Below, in pieces: positions 1-7,706 of a stretch of DNA of 48,385 nt. Numbering within the stretch: position 1 is the stretch's first letter; the number at the start of each line of letters is the position of its first letter. The stretch covers positions 1 to 48,385 of the forward strand of contig JBAYFO010000027.1 in assembly GCA_041667115.1 (NCBI GenBank). Direction: 5' to 3'. The DNA comes from UBA1563 sp041667115. GTDB lineage: Bacteria; Bacteroidota; Ignavibacteria; Ignavibacteriales; Ignavibacteriaceae. A model generated the notes under the pieces. That model was not told where the DNA came from. It searched no databases and saw only the letters and a program-made list of their open reading frames with translations. A program made the position numbers and the translations under genes.

Positions 1-82
1 CGATAACAAGCGCGCGAACGGTAAATTCCGCGATGTTCGTTTCTGAAGAGACAAAAGGGACAAATTTTCTTTGTTCGGACAT
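1..82 (-). CDS. OPT family oligopeptide transporter, N-terminus only (partial)
   Basis: The first 27 codons of a gene that runs off the left edge are read on the minus strand from an ATG at 82. The peptide starts MSEQRKFVPFVSSETNIAEF and continues TVRALVI. A 'K-F-x-P-F-V ... EFT-x-RA' opening followed by a hydrophobic stretch is typical of OPT-family transporters, multi-spanning inner-membrane proteins that take up peptides or metal chelates. A GAGG ribosome site lies 5 bases upstream of the ATG. Only the N-terminus is visible, so the family call rests on this short match and is moderate. Confidence 0.55.
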   Translation of the reverse strand, partial: MSEQRKFVPFVSSETNIAEFTVRALVI

Positions 83-324
83 TTCAACCTCTTATAATCA
101 TTAAGAACTAAATTAATTAATTTGAAAATGTTAACTCAAATATAAGAATGATTTCTTAGCACTTCCAAGAAAACTTTAGAAAAATAATTTATACAACTTT
201 TTTTGACCTTCCATACGTTTTTGAACTTTTCTGGTTTTCTAAGAGATTACTGGTAAATTTAATCCGGTAGAAAAAATTTTTATTTACTCTTTTATTTTAT
301 GTGAATTACCGGAGCTAATGAATT
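83..324. other. Divergent intergenic region upstream of OPT and YncE/phosphoesterase genes
   Basis: This 242-base AT-rich spacer separates two divergent genes, so it should hold promoters for both. I see no clear TAnnTTTG box, hairpin or RNA gene in it. Confidence 0.4.
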
Positions 325-2751
325 ATGAAAAACCACACGATTACAATTTTAAACACCCTCTTCATTACTGTTTTCTTACTTGCTTCTCTTACAAAGGGAC
401 AGGACAAAGTTAAAAGAATAAACCTTCCGAACGGCTGGGCAGTATCTCCGGTTGGGAAAAGTCTACCACTGGGAGACTTGCCTCTGCAAATTGCTGTTTC
501 CTCATCCGGTAAATATTTAGCTGTAACCAATAACGGTCAAAGCGATCAATCCATCCAATTATTTTTAACAAAACCTTTTAAGATGTTGAGCGAAGTTTCT
601 ATTGCGAAAGCATGGTTCGGGATTGTTTTTAGCGATGATGAAAAATTTCTTTACGCTTCCGGCGGAAATGATAATTGGATTCTCCGATATGCAATTCAAA
701 AAAATAAATTGATTGTTCAAGATACATTGATCCTCGGGAAGAAATGGCCTGAGAAAATTTCACCGGCGGGGTTGGCTTTAGACGATCAGCAAAACATTCT
801 CTATGTTGTAACTAAAGAGAATAATTCCCTTTACCTGATTGATACAAAAACAAAAGCAATTATCGGAACGTATCCTTTGGGCGGTGAAGGGTATCAATGC
901 CGTTTATCCCCGGACAAAAAAGAATTGTTCATATCGGGTTGGGGATGCGATAAAGTTTTGATTTTCGATACCGAAAAAAAATCTTTCATCTCAGGAATAA
1001 AAGTCGGCGACAATCCAAATGATTTATGTTTAACTAAAAACGGCAACTATCTTTTTGTTGCGAACGCGAACGACAATTCCGTTTCGGTTATCGATATAAA
1101 AGAAAAAAAAGTTATTGAAACACTCAACACCGCTCTTTATCCTCAAGCTCCCATCGGCTCAACACCAAACAGTGTTGCATTAAGCGAAGATGATAAAACA
1201 CTCTTCATTGCGAATGCGGATAACAATTGCCTAACGGTTTTTGATGTAACAAATCCCGGTTCAAGCAAAGGGAAAGGATTTATCCCGGCAGGGTGGTATC
1301 CTACAAGTGTGCGCGTTGTAAAGAATTCCATTTATGTTGCAAATGGAAAAGGCTTTTCATCGCTCGCAAATCCCCTTGGACCAAATCCCACACGAAAGGG
1401 ACGCAACACCCTTTATCAAAAGGGCGATACTGTAAAAGTTGTGAAAGAGCAATACATCGGCGGATTATTTAAAGGAACGTTGAGTTCAATTAGAATTCCC
1501 GATGAAAAAACGTTAGCCCGATATTCAAAACTTGTTTATGAAAACACTCCTTATCAAAAAGAAAAAGAATTAGCCGCACATGGAGAAAAAGGAAATCCGA
1601 TCCCGCAAAAAGTCGGCGATCGCTCCCCTATCAAATATGTTTTTTATGTGATAAAGGAAAATAGAACCTACGACCAAGTGCTTGGAGATTTACCGCAAGG
1701 CAATGGCGATACAAGTTTAACGTTGTTTGGAGAATTTTACACGCCGAATCAACATGCGATAGCTAATCAATTTGTTTTGCTTGATAATTTTTATGCGGAT
1801 GCAGAAGTGAGCGCCGACGGACACAACTGGAGTATGGGCGCTTACGCAACCGATTATCTTGAAAAAACCTGGGTGACAAGTTACGGCAGCCGCGGCGGCG
1901 GTTATGATGCCGAGGGAAATAGAGCAATCGCAAATAATAAAGAATTCATCTGGGATGTTTGCAGCAAGCATAACGTTTCTTTCCGTTCCTACGCTGAATT
2001 TACAAATAATGGGAAAGCAACGATCCCCGTTTTAGAAAATCATTTTTGCAAATCTTTTACCGAATGGGATATGAAAGTAAGAGACACAACCCGCTTCTAT
2101 CAATGGAAAAATGATTTTGATTCTCTTCTCGCGATCGGCAAAGTTCCTCAGTTCAACACACTAAGATTTATTAACGACCACACCGAAGGATTGCGAAAAG
2201 GAAGACCAACACCATTCGCGCACGTTGCCGATAATGATCTTGCGGTTGGATTGTTTGTTGATTATTTAAGCCGCTCACCGATATGGAAAGAGACCGCGAT
2301 TTTTATAATTGAAGACGACGCGCAAGACGGACCCGACCATGTTGACGCGCATAGAACAACCGCTTATGTTGCGGGGGGATTTGTTAAACGCAATTTCGTT
2401 GATCACACGATGTATTCAACTTCCTCAATGTTAAGAACAATGGAACTAATCCTCGGACTTCCGCCGATGAGCCAATACGATGCCGCCGCCGAACCGATGT
2501 GGAGATGCTTTTCTACCGTTCCGAACATTGCTCCGTTTACAGCGCGCCCCATTAATGTTGATCTCGACGCAAAAAATACTGCTGTAAATTTTTGGCAAGA
2601 GAAAAGTGAGACTTTAGATTTTACCGAAGCCGATAGAATTCCCGACGGCGAGTTTAATAAAATTATCTGGTATGCTGTTAAAGGTTTGGACACCGAATAT
2701 CCCGGAACAAGAAGAGCGGCGTTTTTAAAAGTAATTGAGGAAGAAGATTAA
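325..2751 (+). CDS. Secreted bifunctional YncE-like beta-propeller / phosphoesterase (alkaline phosphatase-fold) protein
   Basis: This 808-residue protein has an N-terminal signal peptide (about residues 1-25). Residues 40-350 form a YncE/YVTN-type beta-propeller, with repeats such as 'LFVANANDNSVSVIDIKEKK' and 'LFIANADNNCLTVFDV'. A phosphoesterase domain of the phospholipase C/acid phosphatase superfamily covers about 435-760: 'VIKENRTYDQVLGD' (near 442) carries the family's E-N-x-x-[FY]-D opening, and 'EDDAQDGPDHVDAHR' (near 662) the metal-ligand Asp/His cluster. The order propeller then phosphoesterase matches a known bacterial fusion whose substrate is unknown. It probably acts in the periplasm or outside the cell on phosphate esters. 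A GGAG lies 11 bases before the ATG. The last 45 codons recur as a broken copy at 3336-3470. Confidence 0.85.
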   Translation: MKNHTITILNTLFITVFLLASLTKGQDKVKRINLPNGWAVSPVGKSLPLGDLPLQIAVSSSGKYLAVTNNGQSDQSIQLFLTKPFKMLSEVSIAKAWFGIVFSDDEKFLYASGGNDNWILRYAIQKNKLIVQDTLILGKKWPEKISPAGLALDDQQNILYVVTKENNSLYLIDTKTKAIIGTYPLGGEGYQCRLSPDKKELFISGWGCDKVLIFDTEKKSFISGIKVGDNPNDLCLTKNGNYLFVANANDNSVSVIDIKEKKVIETLNTALYPQAPIGSTPNSVALSEDDKTLFIANADNNCLTVFDVTNPGSSKGKGFIPAGWYPTSVRVVKNSIYVANGKGFSSLANPLGPNPTRKGRNTLYQKGDTVKVVKEQYIGGLFKGTLSSIRIPDEKTLARYSKLVYENTPYQKEKELAAHGEKGNPIPQKVGDRSPIKYVFYVIKENRTYDQVLGDLPQGNGDTSLTLFGEFYTPNQHAIANQFVLLDNFYADAEVSADGHNWSMGAYATDYLEKTWVTSYGSRGGGYDAEGNRAIANNKEFIWDVCSKHNVSFRSYAEFTNNGKATIPVLENHFCKSFTEWDMKVRDTTRFYQWKNDFDSLLAIGKVPQFNTLRFINDHTEGLRKGRPTPFAHVADNDLAVGLFVDYLSRSPIWKETAIFIIEDDAQDGPDHVDAHRTTAYVAGGFVKRNFVDHTMYSTSSMLRTMELILGLPPMSQYDAAAEPMWRCFSTVPNIAPFTARPINVDLDAKNTAVNFWQEKSETLDFTEADRIPDGEFNKIIWYAVKGLDTEYPGTRRAAFLKVIEEED

Positions 2752-2793
2752 AAGATAAAATTTTATTTTAGAACTATTTAAGAAAAAATAAAT

Positions 2794-3276
2794 ATGAAAA
2801 CAAAATTAAGTTTGTTCTTGTTACTATTTTCGATGAGTGTAACCTTTTCTCAAGGTAGTGGTGAGGTTATTCCCCCATCAATACCATTTCCGGAAAGTAT
2901 TTTCGAAGGCAAAAGCGGGATGATAGCTTTTGTTTATAAGATAAATAATAAAGGAAACATTATCGCATTCGGAATTGGGCAAATATTTATTTTACAAAAA
3001 TATAGAAGAGCAAGTACAGGTTATAAGACAAACCCTATCTATGTAGATACAACATTTGTCAGATACCCTTATAATATAAAATCAAAGAGCGGCTTGAGGT
3101 ATTTTAACAAGTTAAAACCCTGGATAAAGAAATTCGGTGAAGGTACAAAATTTAAAAAATCAGAGAACTCAGATTTAAATGAAATCGGAGATGATGAAGC
3201 CGGTTCAATGGGTTATTTAATTCATTTTGGAGATGTTTGGCCGGTTAGTGACAGACATAAATTCCCAAAATATTGA
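2794..3276 (+). CDS. Small secreted protein of unknown function
   Basis: The 160-residue product begins with a clear signal peptide (MKTKLSLFLLLFSMSVTFSQ, cleavage near residue 20). The mature part is mixed charged/hydrophobic with many aromatic residues and no motif I recognise; it has no C-terminal T9SS domain, so it is probably periplasmic. It starts 42 bases after the phosphoesterase gene on the same strand and lies between that gene and a partial copy of its 3' end. It may therefore have arrived with, or been trapped by, a local duplication. Function unknown. Confidence 0.6.
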   Translation: MKTKLSLFLLLFSMSVTFSQGSGEVIPPSIPFPESIFEGKSGMIAFVYKINNKGNIIAFGIGQIFILQKYRRASTGYKTNPIYVDTTFVRYPYNIKSKSGLRYFNKLKPWIKKFGEGTKFKKSENSDLNEIGDDEAGSMGYLIHFGDVWPVSDRHKFPKY

Positions 3277-3309
3277 TAATTGTTTCTAATATAAAAAAAT
3301 AAAATGTAG

Positions 3310-3329
3310 GGAGCGGTCGGGACCGCTCC
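3310..3329. repeat. GC-rich hairpin (9-bp perfect stem)
   Basis: The arms GGAGCGGTC and GACCGCTCC are exact complements separated by two bases, in an otherwise AT-rich spacer just 5' of the partial gene copy. No T-tract follows on the plus strand, so it is not an ordinary intrinsic terminator. It resembles the hairpin at 44516-44538 and could be a dispersed repeat. Confidence 0.6.
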
Positions 3330-3335
3330 GTTAAC

Positions 3336-3470
3336 GATTTTACCGAAGCCGATAGAATTCCCGACGGTGATTTTAATAAAATTATCTGGTGCGCTGTTAA
3401 AGGCTTGGACGCCGAATATCCCGGAACAAGAAGAGCTGCGTTTTTAAAAGTAATTGAGGATGAAGACTAA
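3336..3470 (+). pseudogene. 3'-terminal remnant of a duplicated YncE/phosphoesterase gene
   Basis: These 135 bases align without gaps to 2617-2751, the last 45 codons (including stop) of the upstream phosphoesterase gene. I count 9 mismatches (about 93% identity); four are synonymous, and the copy still encodes a full-length tail ending in K-V-I-E-D-E-D. There is no start codon or upstream domain, so it cannot be functional alone. The substitution pattern suggests the copy diverged while still under protein-level selection, then lost its 5' part, which fits a former tandem paralogue better than a recent partial duplication. Confidence 0.85.
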
Positions 3471-3511
3471 AGATGAAGTTCCAAAAAACAAAATTCAAAT
3501 AACAAAAAATA

Positions 3512-3569
3512 AGAGGTGTCAGTTTATGTTATGCAGTAAATTACTCTTGAGTACCGGCGACTCACCTCT
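3512..3569. repeat. 58-bp element bounded by AGAGGTG / CACCTCT inverted repeats
   Basis: A 7-bp perfect inverted repeat brackets 44 bases that include an inner near-palindrome centred on CCGG (GAGT...ACTC). It lies directly upstream of the T9SS cargo gene. It could be a small palindromic repeat element or a 5'-UTR structure; I cannot tell which. Confidence 0.3.
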
Positions 3570-3605
3570 AACTTGATTCGTGCATGTAACAAAGGAACGC
3601 TTATT

Positions 3606-4523
3606 TTGAAAAAAACAATAATACTCTTATTCGTTTTAGCAAATTGCACTTTTGCACAAGAGCCAAATCCATATAGTTTCTTTCCATCTGCAGTCGGAGA
3701 TGTATGGGAATACTACAAAACACCACTTGGAATACTAAGATATGAGATTGTTAAAGACTCAATTTTGCCTGATGGGAGTAAATTGATTTACTACAACTCT
3801 AACACCGAAGCGGCTTATAGAATAGATACAGCTTACAATGTTTATGAATATCCACAAGGTTATAACTGGCTTTCTTATAAACTTAATGCTGATTCAGGTG
3901 ATACATGGATTGTTGATGTACACACCTCTGATCCAGATACCAACGGCATTAATCAAGACACAACATATATTATAGCTAAGGCTCTGGGAAAGTTTAATAC
4001 TATAGTGTTTGGTGATACTACTACCGTGATGCAAATTAGATATTTCACTGATCAAAAAGATACCTTTGTGGATTCAACAGATGAAGCTCAACCCGTGTAT
4101 ATTTGGGATTATTATCTTGTCGCTGGTGTAGGCATCTATGCATTTTGGGATATTGATCTAGGTCCAACAATGATATTAAGAGGTTGCATTATTGGTGGAA
4201 AAAGGATGGGCACTTTGACCTCTGTTTTTGACGAAAAAAAAATCCCTCTTACTTTTCAATTGTATCAGAATTACCCAAACCCCTTTAACCCGGTAACAAC
4301 AATTACTTACCAACTTCCAAAAGACGGATTAGTTACGTTAAAAATATTCGACATACTCGGTAACGAAGTAAGAACGCTCGTAAATGATCAAAGGAGTGCG
4401 GGCACGTACACAGTGCAATTTTTCGCCGAAGGCGGAGCCTCTTCCCTTTCAAGCGGTATGTACGTTTACCAATTACGGGTAAATGAGTATACGGCTACTA
4501 AGAAGATGCTGCTGGTCAAGTAA
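3606..4523 (+). CDS. Secreted protein with C-terminal T9SS type A sorting domain
   Basis: I place the start at TTG 3606, which gives a signal peptide MKKTIILLFVLANCTFAQ and has AAAGGAA 8 bases upstream; an in-frame TTG at 3573 would add 11 unlikely residues. The product is 305 residues. The middle is beta-rich with no recognised catalytic motif. The last 80 residues are a T9SS type A sorting domain ('YQNYPNPFNP', then 'LKIFDILGNEV', ending 'KKMLLVK'), which directs export through the type IX system and is normally cleaved on surface attachment. The domain contains a small Gly/Ala-rich insertion (FFAEGGASS) where family members usually have a shorter loop. The role of the mature protein is unknown. 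Confidence 0.8.
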   Translation: MKKTIILLFVLANCTFAQEPNPYSFFPSAVGDVWEYYKTPLGILRYEIVKDSILPDGSKLIYYNSNTEAAYRIDTAYNVYEYPQGYNWLSYKLNADSGDTWIVDVHTSDPDTNGINQDTTYIIAKALGKFNTIVFGDTTTVMQIRYFTDQKDTFVDSTDEAQPVYIWDYYLVAGVGIYAFWDIDLGPTMILRGCIIGGKRMGTLTSVFDEKKIPLTFQLYQNYPNPFNPVTTITYQLPKDGLVTLKIFDILGNEVRTLVNDQRSAGTYTVQFFAEGGASSLSSGMYVYQLRVNEYTATKKMLLVK

Positions 4524-4546
4524 AACAACATCTCAATAGTAGTACA

Positions 4547-4582
4547 ACCACCAGGGTTTTGGAAATCTTGGTGGTTTCTTTC
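4547..4582 (+). terminator. Intrinsic terminator of the T9SS cargo gene
   Basis: The arms ACCACCA and TGGTGGT, extended by G-C and G-T pairs to about ten base pairs, lie 24 bases after the stop codon and are followed by TTCTTTC. Confidence 0.75.
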
Positions 4583-4814
4583 ACATCGAGTTTCGGTTTA
4601 CAATTGAGCTATCTCAAATTCCGCTCGGGATTAAATATGGTAGAATTAATAACCTCCCACCTAATACAGCTCCGTAGGAACGGAATACTTTCCTAAATCC
4701 CAAATTCTCCCCGTCTCAAAGTCCTTCCATCACCCCTCATCCCACAAACATCATCCATTTTCCTCGTTTTTTTCAAAAAATCGCAGCTTTTCTCAACATT
4801 TACTTCACTTTTCT

Positions 4815-5220
4815 TCACTGTGACTTTAAAATGTTTCACTGCAACGTGACTTTGAACAACTGTAACTGTGCGTCGAATCAACGTAACTCCTTTTTTCTTC
4901 ACTGCAAGCTGACATTTCGTCAGTGCGAGCTGACAATATTTCTGTGCTACTCTCCATTTCTCAAACGCGACTTTCTATTTCTTAACTGCAACTGTGATCC
5001 CCATCAATGTAACTTTTCCTTTCTTCACTGCAAGTTGACATTTCTTCAGTGCGAGCTGACAATATTTCTGTGCAACTTCCCATTTCTCAAACGCGACTTT
5101 CTATTTCTTAACTGCAACTGTGATCCCCATCAATGTAACTCTTCCTTTCTTCACTGCAAGCTGACATTTCTTCACTGCGACTTTTAATTTCGTCAATGCA
5201 ATCCTTCATTTCACTTTTTT
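4815..5220. repeat. Nested tandem repeat array: 21-bp units arranged in 126-bp higher-order repeats
   Basis: A degenerate 21-bp unit of the form ACTGCAACTTTCCATTTCTTC recurs about 19 times. Six diverged units make a 126-bp block: 4901-5026 and 5027-5152 differ at only 6 of 126 positions, and partial blocks flank both ends in the same phase. Because 21 and 126 are multiples of three, frames stay open for long stretches: one plus frame (4831-5187) reads a Cys every seven residues, and a minus frame reads seven-residue units (V-x-V-K-K) broken by a stop in each block. No start with a ribosome site, signal peptide or known fold is present, so I treat the ORFs as by-products. Confidence 0.85.
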
Positions 5221-5379
5221 TATCAGCTATTTCTTCATTGTAGTTTGGCATTTCTGTGTAGTAAAATTCCATTTCTTCAACACCATGTAGCTTCGCACAT
5301 TTGCAATTTCAGATTCTATAATTTAACATAGAACAATCATGACTGTTTCCTACGAATTTGGACATTGTACTTTGAAATT

Positions 5380-5417
5380 TGTTTTTTGTTCTTTGTTCTT
5401 TGTTTTTTGTTTTTTGG
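5380..5417. repeat. Simple repeat, TTTTTTGT/CTTTGTT units
   Basis: About five 7-base units of T-rich sequence with G and C interruptions lie directly 3' of the glycosylase gene stop. A related A-rich run is at 3480-3510. Such tracts are likely slippage products. Between the nested array and this tract (5221-5379) I see no gene. Confidence 0.6.
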
Positions 5418-5421
5418 AATT

Positions 5422-6129
5422 TCAGAGATTATCCAGCAGCATAAAATCTCTTTTCGTTACCGCTTTTCCTTTTTCCAAATTCTTTTGTTCGTAACTACAA
5501 ATTTTTAGAAGCGGACAAACAGCGCAGCCCGGTTTTGCAGGTTTGCAGATCGCTCTGCCGAGTCTGATTAAATTTGTATGAAATGTGTGCGCCGACGTTT
5601 CCGGCAGAAAATCTTTTATTACAAGAAAAGTCTTATCAGGCGATGAAGTTTTAACAATGCCTATTCTATTCAGTGTCCGGTGTACGTGCGTATCAACGGG
5701 ACAAACATTTCTCTCAAGCGAAAAAAGCAAAACACAGCTTGCGGTTTTTAGTCCCACTCCTTGAAAGGAAGTAAGCTCGGTTAAAATTTCTTCGTCGGAG
5801 TTATCAACTAAATAATCAAGCGAGAGACTTCCCTTTTCCTTCTTCAGATAAGATAAAACTTTTTTAATTGCGGTCGCTTTCTGGAATCCTAGTCCCGCAA
5901 CTTTTATGAATTGTTCTAATTTTTTAATAGAAAGTTTTTCAATTTCATCCCAACTCGAAAATGATTTTTTCAAATTGCTGTAAGCTTTAAACGAATTGTT
6001 ATCGTTCGTGTTTTGAGAAAGGATCGTCCCGATCAATGTATCAAGCGGGGTAGCTTTATTCGGATTACGTGGAGGTATACCGAATTCTTTTATTAACAAC
6101 TCGTTTATCTTTTCTATTTCTTTTTTCAT
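5422..6129 (-). CDS. Endonuclease III-like HhH-GPD DNA glycosylase/AP lyase with [4Fe-4S] cluster
   Basis: The 235-residue protein has the HhH-GPD fold of base-excision-repair glycosylases. The helix-hairpin-helix 'FQGVGLKTASCVL' (122-134) carries Lys128, at the position of the catalytic lysine of endonuclease III, and 'CPVDTHVHR' carries Asp146 as the catalytic aspartate. The C-terminal C195-x6-C202-x2-C205-x5-C211 matches the iron-sulfur cluster loop. It should remove oxidised or damaged bases and nick the abasic site. It is slightly longer than classical Nth (about 211) and diverged outside the motifs, so substrate range is uncertain and I give no symbol. It is a single gene, convergent with the repeat region. 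Confidence 0.85.
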   Translation of the reverse strand: MKKEIEKINELLIKEFGIPPRNPNKATPLDTLIGTILSQNTNDNNSFKAYSNLKKSFSSWDEIEKLSIKKLEQFIKVAGLGFQKATAIKKVLSYLKKEKGSLSLDYLVDNSDEEILTELTSFQGVGLKTASCVLLFSLERNVCPVDTHVHRTLNRIGIVKTSSPDKTFLVIKDFLPETSAHTFHTNLIRLGRAICKPAKPGCAVCPLLKICSYEQKNLEKGKAVTKRDFMLLDNL

Positions 6130-6155
6130 AATTCAATTTGATTGCTTTAAAAATA

Positions 6156-6232
6156 AAATCACAAAAACCGTTGAAACGGTTACGATCACAAACTTCCTTT
6201 CCATTAACACCTCGATTAATCGAGGTGTTAAT
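6156..6232. repeat. REP-like palindromic element with a perfect 30-bp palindrome
   Basis: Two palindromes lie between divergent genes: AACCGTT-GA-AACGGTT near 6166-6182, and a perfect 30-bp palindrome at 6203-6232 whose half-site is ATTAACACCTCGATT. The longer one can form a 13-14 bp hairpin or act as a dimeric binding site. The pairing of two palindromes in a spacer resembles REP/BIME repeats that are moved by RAYT transposases; no such transposase is in the window. Confidence 0.65.
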
Positions 6233-6298
6233 AATCTCCCTCTCAAAATACAAAGAATAAAAAAATTCTCACGCGGAAATAGTTTTCTTCATTCTTCG

Positions 6299-6306
6299 TA
6301 ACTTTG
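6299..6306 (+). promoter_or_regulatory. Candidate Bacteroidota-type -7 box (TAACTTTG)
   Basis: TAACTTTG matches the TAnnTTTG consensus and lies 33 bases before the mutase ATG. The expected upstream TTG element is only weakly present (TTTT near 6282). Confidence 0.4.
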
Positions 6307-6339
6307 CGTTAACTTTTTAACAACATGTTAGGATAAAGT

Positions 6340-7689
6340 ATGCCGACATTAATGGTTAGTATTTCTGGTATTAGAGGAATTGTGGGAGACGGTTTAGACC
6401 CGCATACAATAGTAAAATATGCTTCAGCGTATGCCGATTTCTGCGGTAAAGGAAAAATTATTTTAGGAAGCGACGGAAGAATTACCGGCGAGATGGTTCG
6501 CAACATTGTGATAGGAACCTTGATTGCAAAAGGAAACGATGTTATTGATATTGGCATTTGTCCAACTCCCACTGTTTTGTTTAACGTTAAGAGTCAAAAA
6601 GCAGTCGGCGGGATTCAAATCTCCGCAAGTCATAATCCGAATGAATGGAACGCACTCAAACTGCTCAACCGTAAAGGTGAGTTCATGAGTCCAGAAGAAA
6701 ATAAAACGATGTTGAACATGTTAGCTGATGCCGACAAAAAATTTGTGCCCTGGAATAAACTTGGAAAGTTAAAGAATTATGAAAAGGGATTAGAAGATCA
6801 TATTAAAGCCGTGTTAAATCTTGAACACATTAATATTCCGAAGATCAGAAGAAGAAAATTCAAAGTGCTTTTGGATTGTGTAAACGGAGCCGGTGCATAC
6901 TCAATGCCTGAGTTGTTGGCAAAACTTGGTTGCGAAGTAATTGAAATGAATTGCGAAAAGACGGGAATCTTTCCCCGCTTACCTGAACCAATCCCCGAAA
7001 ATCTTACCGCAACCATGAGAGCAGTAAAAAAACACAAAGCCGATATCGGTATTGTAGTTGATCCCGATGTTGACCGCTTGGTATTAATTACCAACGATGG
7101 AAAACCATTTGGTGAAGAAAATACAATTACACAAGCGGTGAAATTTTATCTTTCTAAGAAAAAAGGAAATGTAGTCGTCAATCTTTCCACAACGCGCGCC
7201 GTTGATGATGTAGCGGAAGCATTCGGCTGCAAAGTTTTCCGTTCTCCTGTTGGTGAAGCGAACGTTGTACAAAAAATGAAAGAAGTAAAAGCGGTTATCG
7301 GCGGCGAAGGAAGCGGCGGAGTAATATTACCTAAAGCAGTCTTCGGAAGAGATGCATTAACCGGTACAGTTATCATGCTTCAACATTTGTTGGAGTTCGG
7401 CGGCACGATGGCGGAATTAAAAAACGCTTTACCGCAATATTTCATCGCGAAAAAGAAAATCAGTTTAACGAACCAGAATCCCGACAAAGTTATTAAGAAA
7501 TTATCGGCAACTTTCAAGAATGAAAGAATGAATAACGAAGACGGTTTAAGAATTGACTTTGCTGATCACTGGGTTCATTTTAGAAAATCAAACACCGAAC
7601 CGATCATAAGAATTATTACAGAAGCGGATACTTTTAAAAAAGCTGAAGAACTCTCTGATAAATATTTTAAAATGATTGAGAAGCTATAG
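6340..7689 (+). CDS. glmM: Phosphoglucosamine mutase / phosphomannomutase family protein
   Basis: This 449-residue alpha-D-phosphohexomutase has all four family signatures: the phosphoserine loop 'ISASHNPNEWNA' with Ser97, the Mg-binding loop 'DPDVDRL' (Asp241, 243, 245), the sugar-recognition loop 'GGEGSGGV' (near 325) and the C-terminal phosphate loop 'KSNTEPIIRI' (near 416). GlmM converts glucosamine-6-phosphate to glucosamine-1-phosphate for peptidoglycan and lipopolysaccharide precursors. Substrate specificity within this superfamily cannot be read with certainty, so phosphomannomutase or phosphoglucomutase activity remains possible. AGGA 6 bases before the ATG and a -7 box at 6299 support the start. 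It is a single-gene unit. Confidence 0.85.
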   Translation: MPTLMVSISGIRGIVGDGLDPHTIVKYASAYADFCGKGKIILGSDGRITGEMVRNIVIGTLIAKGNDVIDIGICPTPTVLFNVKSQKAVGGIQISASHNPNEWNALKLLNRKGEFMSPEENKTMLNMLADADKKFVPWNKLGKLKNYEKGLEDHIKAVLNLEHINIPKIRRRKFKVLLDCVNGAGAYSMPELLAKLGCEVIEMNCEKTGIFPRLPEPIPENLTATMRAVKKHKADIGIVVDPDVDRLVLITNDGKPFGEENTITQAVKFYLSKKKGNVVVNLSTTRAVDDVAEAFGCKVFRSPVGEANVVQKMKEVKAVIGGEGSGGVILPKAVFGRDALTGTVIMLQHLLEFGGTMAELKNALPQYFIAKKKISLTNQNPDKVIKKLSATFKNERMNNEDGLRIDFADHWVHFRKSNTEPIIRIITEADTFKKAEELSDKYFKMIEKL

Positions 7690-7706
7690 ATAATTTGTGA
7701 GCAGAT

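Noticed and set aside
3573..3605. Upstream TTG start for the T9SS cargo gene
   Set aside because: It would place 11 polar residues before the signal peptide; TTG 3606 has a proper ribosome site.
4693..4902. 69-codon minus-strand ORF with V-x-V repeats
   Set aside because: Same repeat array, and stops occur in the same frame further along; no independent coding evidence.
4901..5152. CRISPR array
   Set aside because: The repeats are directly adjacent without unique spacers and no cas gene is present.
4831..5187. 118-codon plus-strand ORF with a Cys every seven residues
   Set aside because: It is kept open by the 21-bp/126-bp periodicity (all multiples of 3), has no ribosome site or signal peptide, and nearby minus frames are open too.
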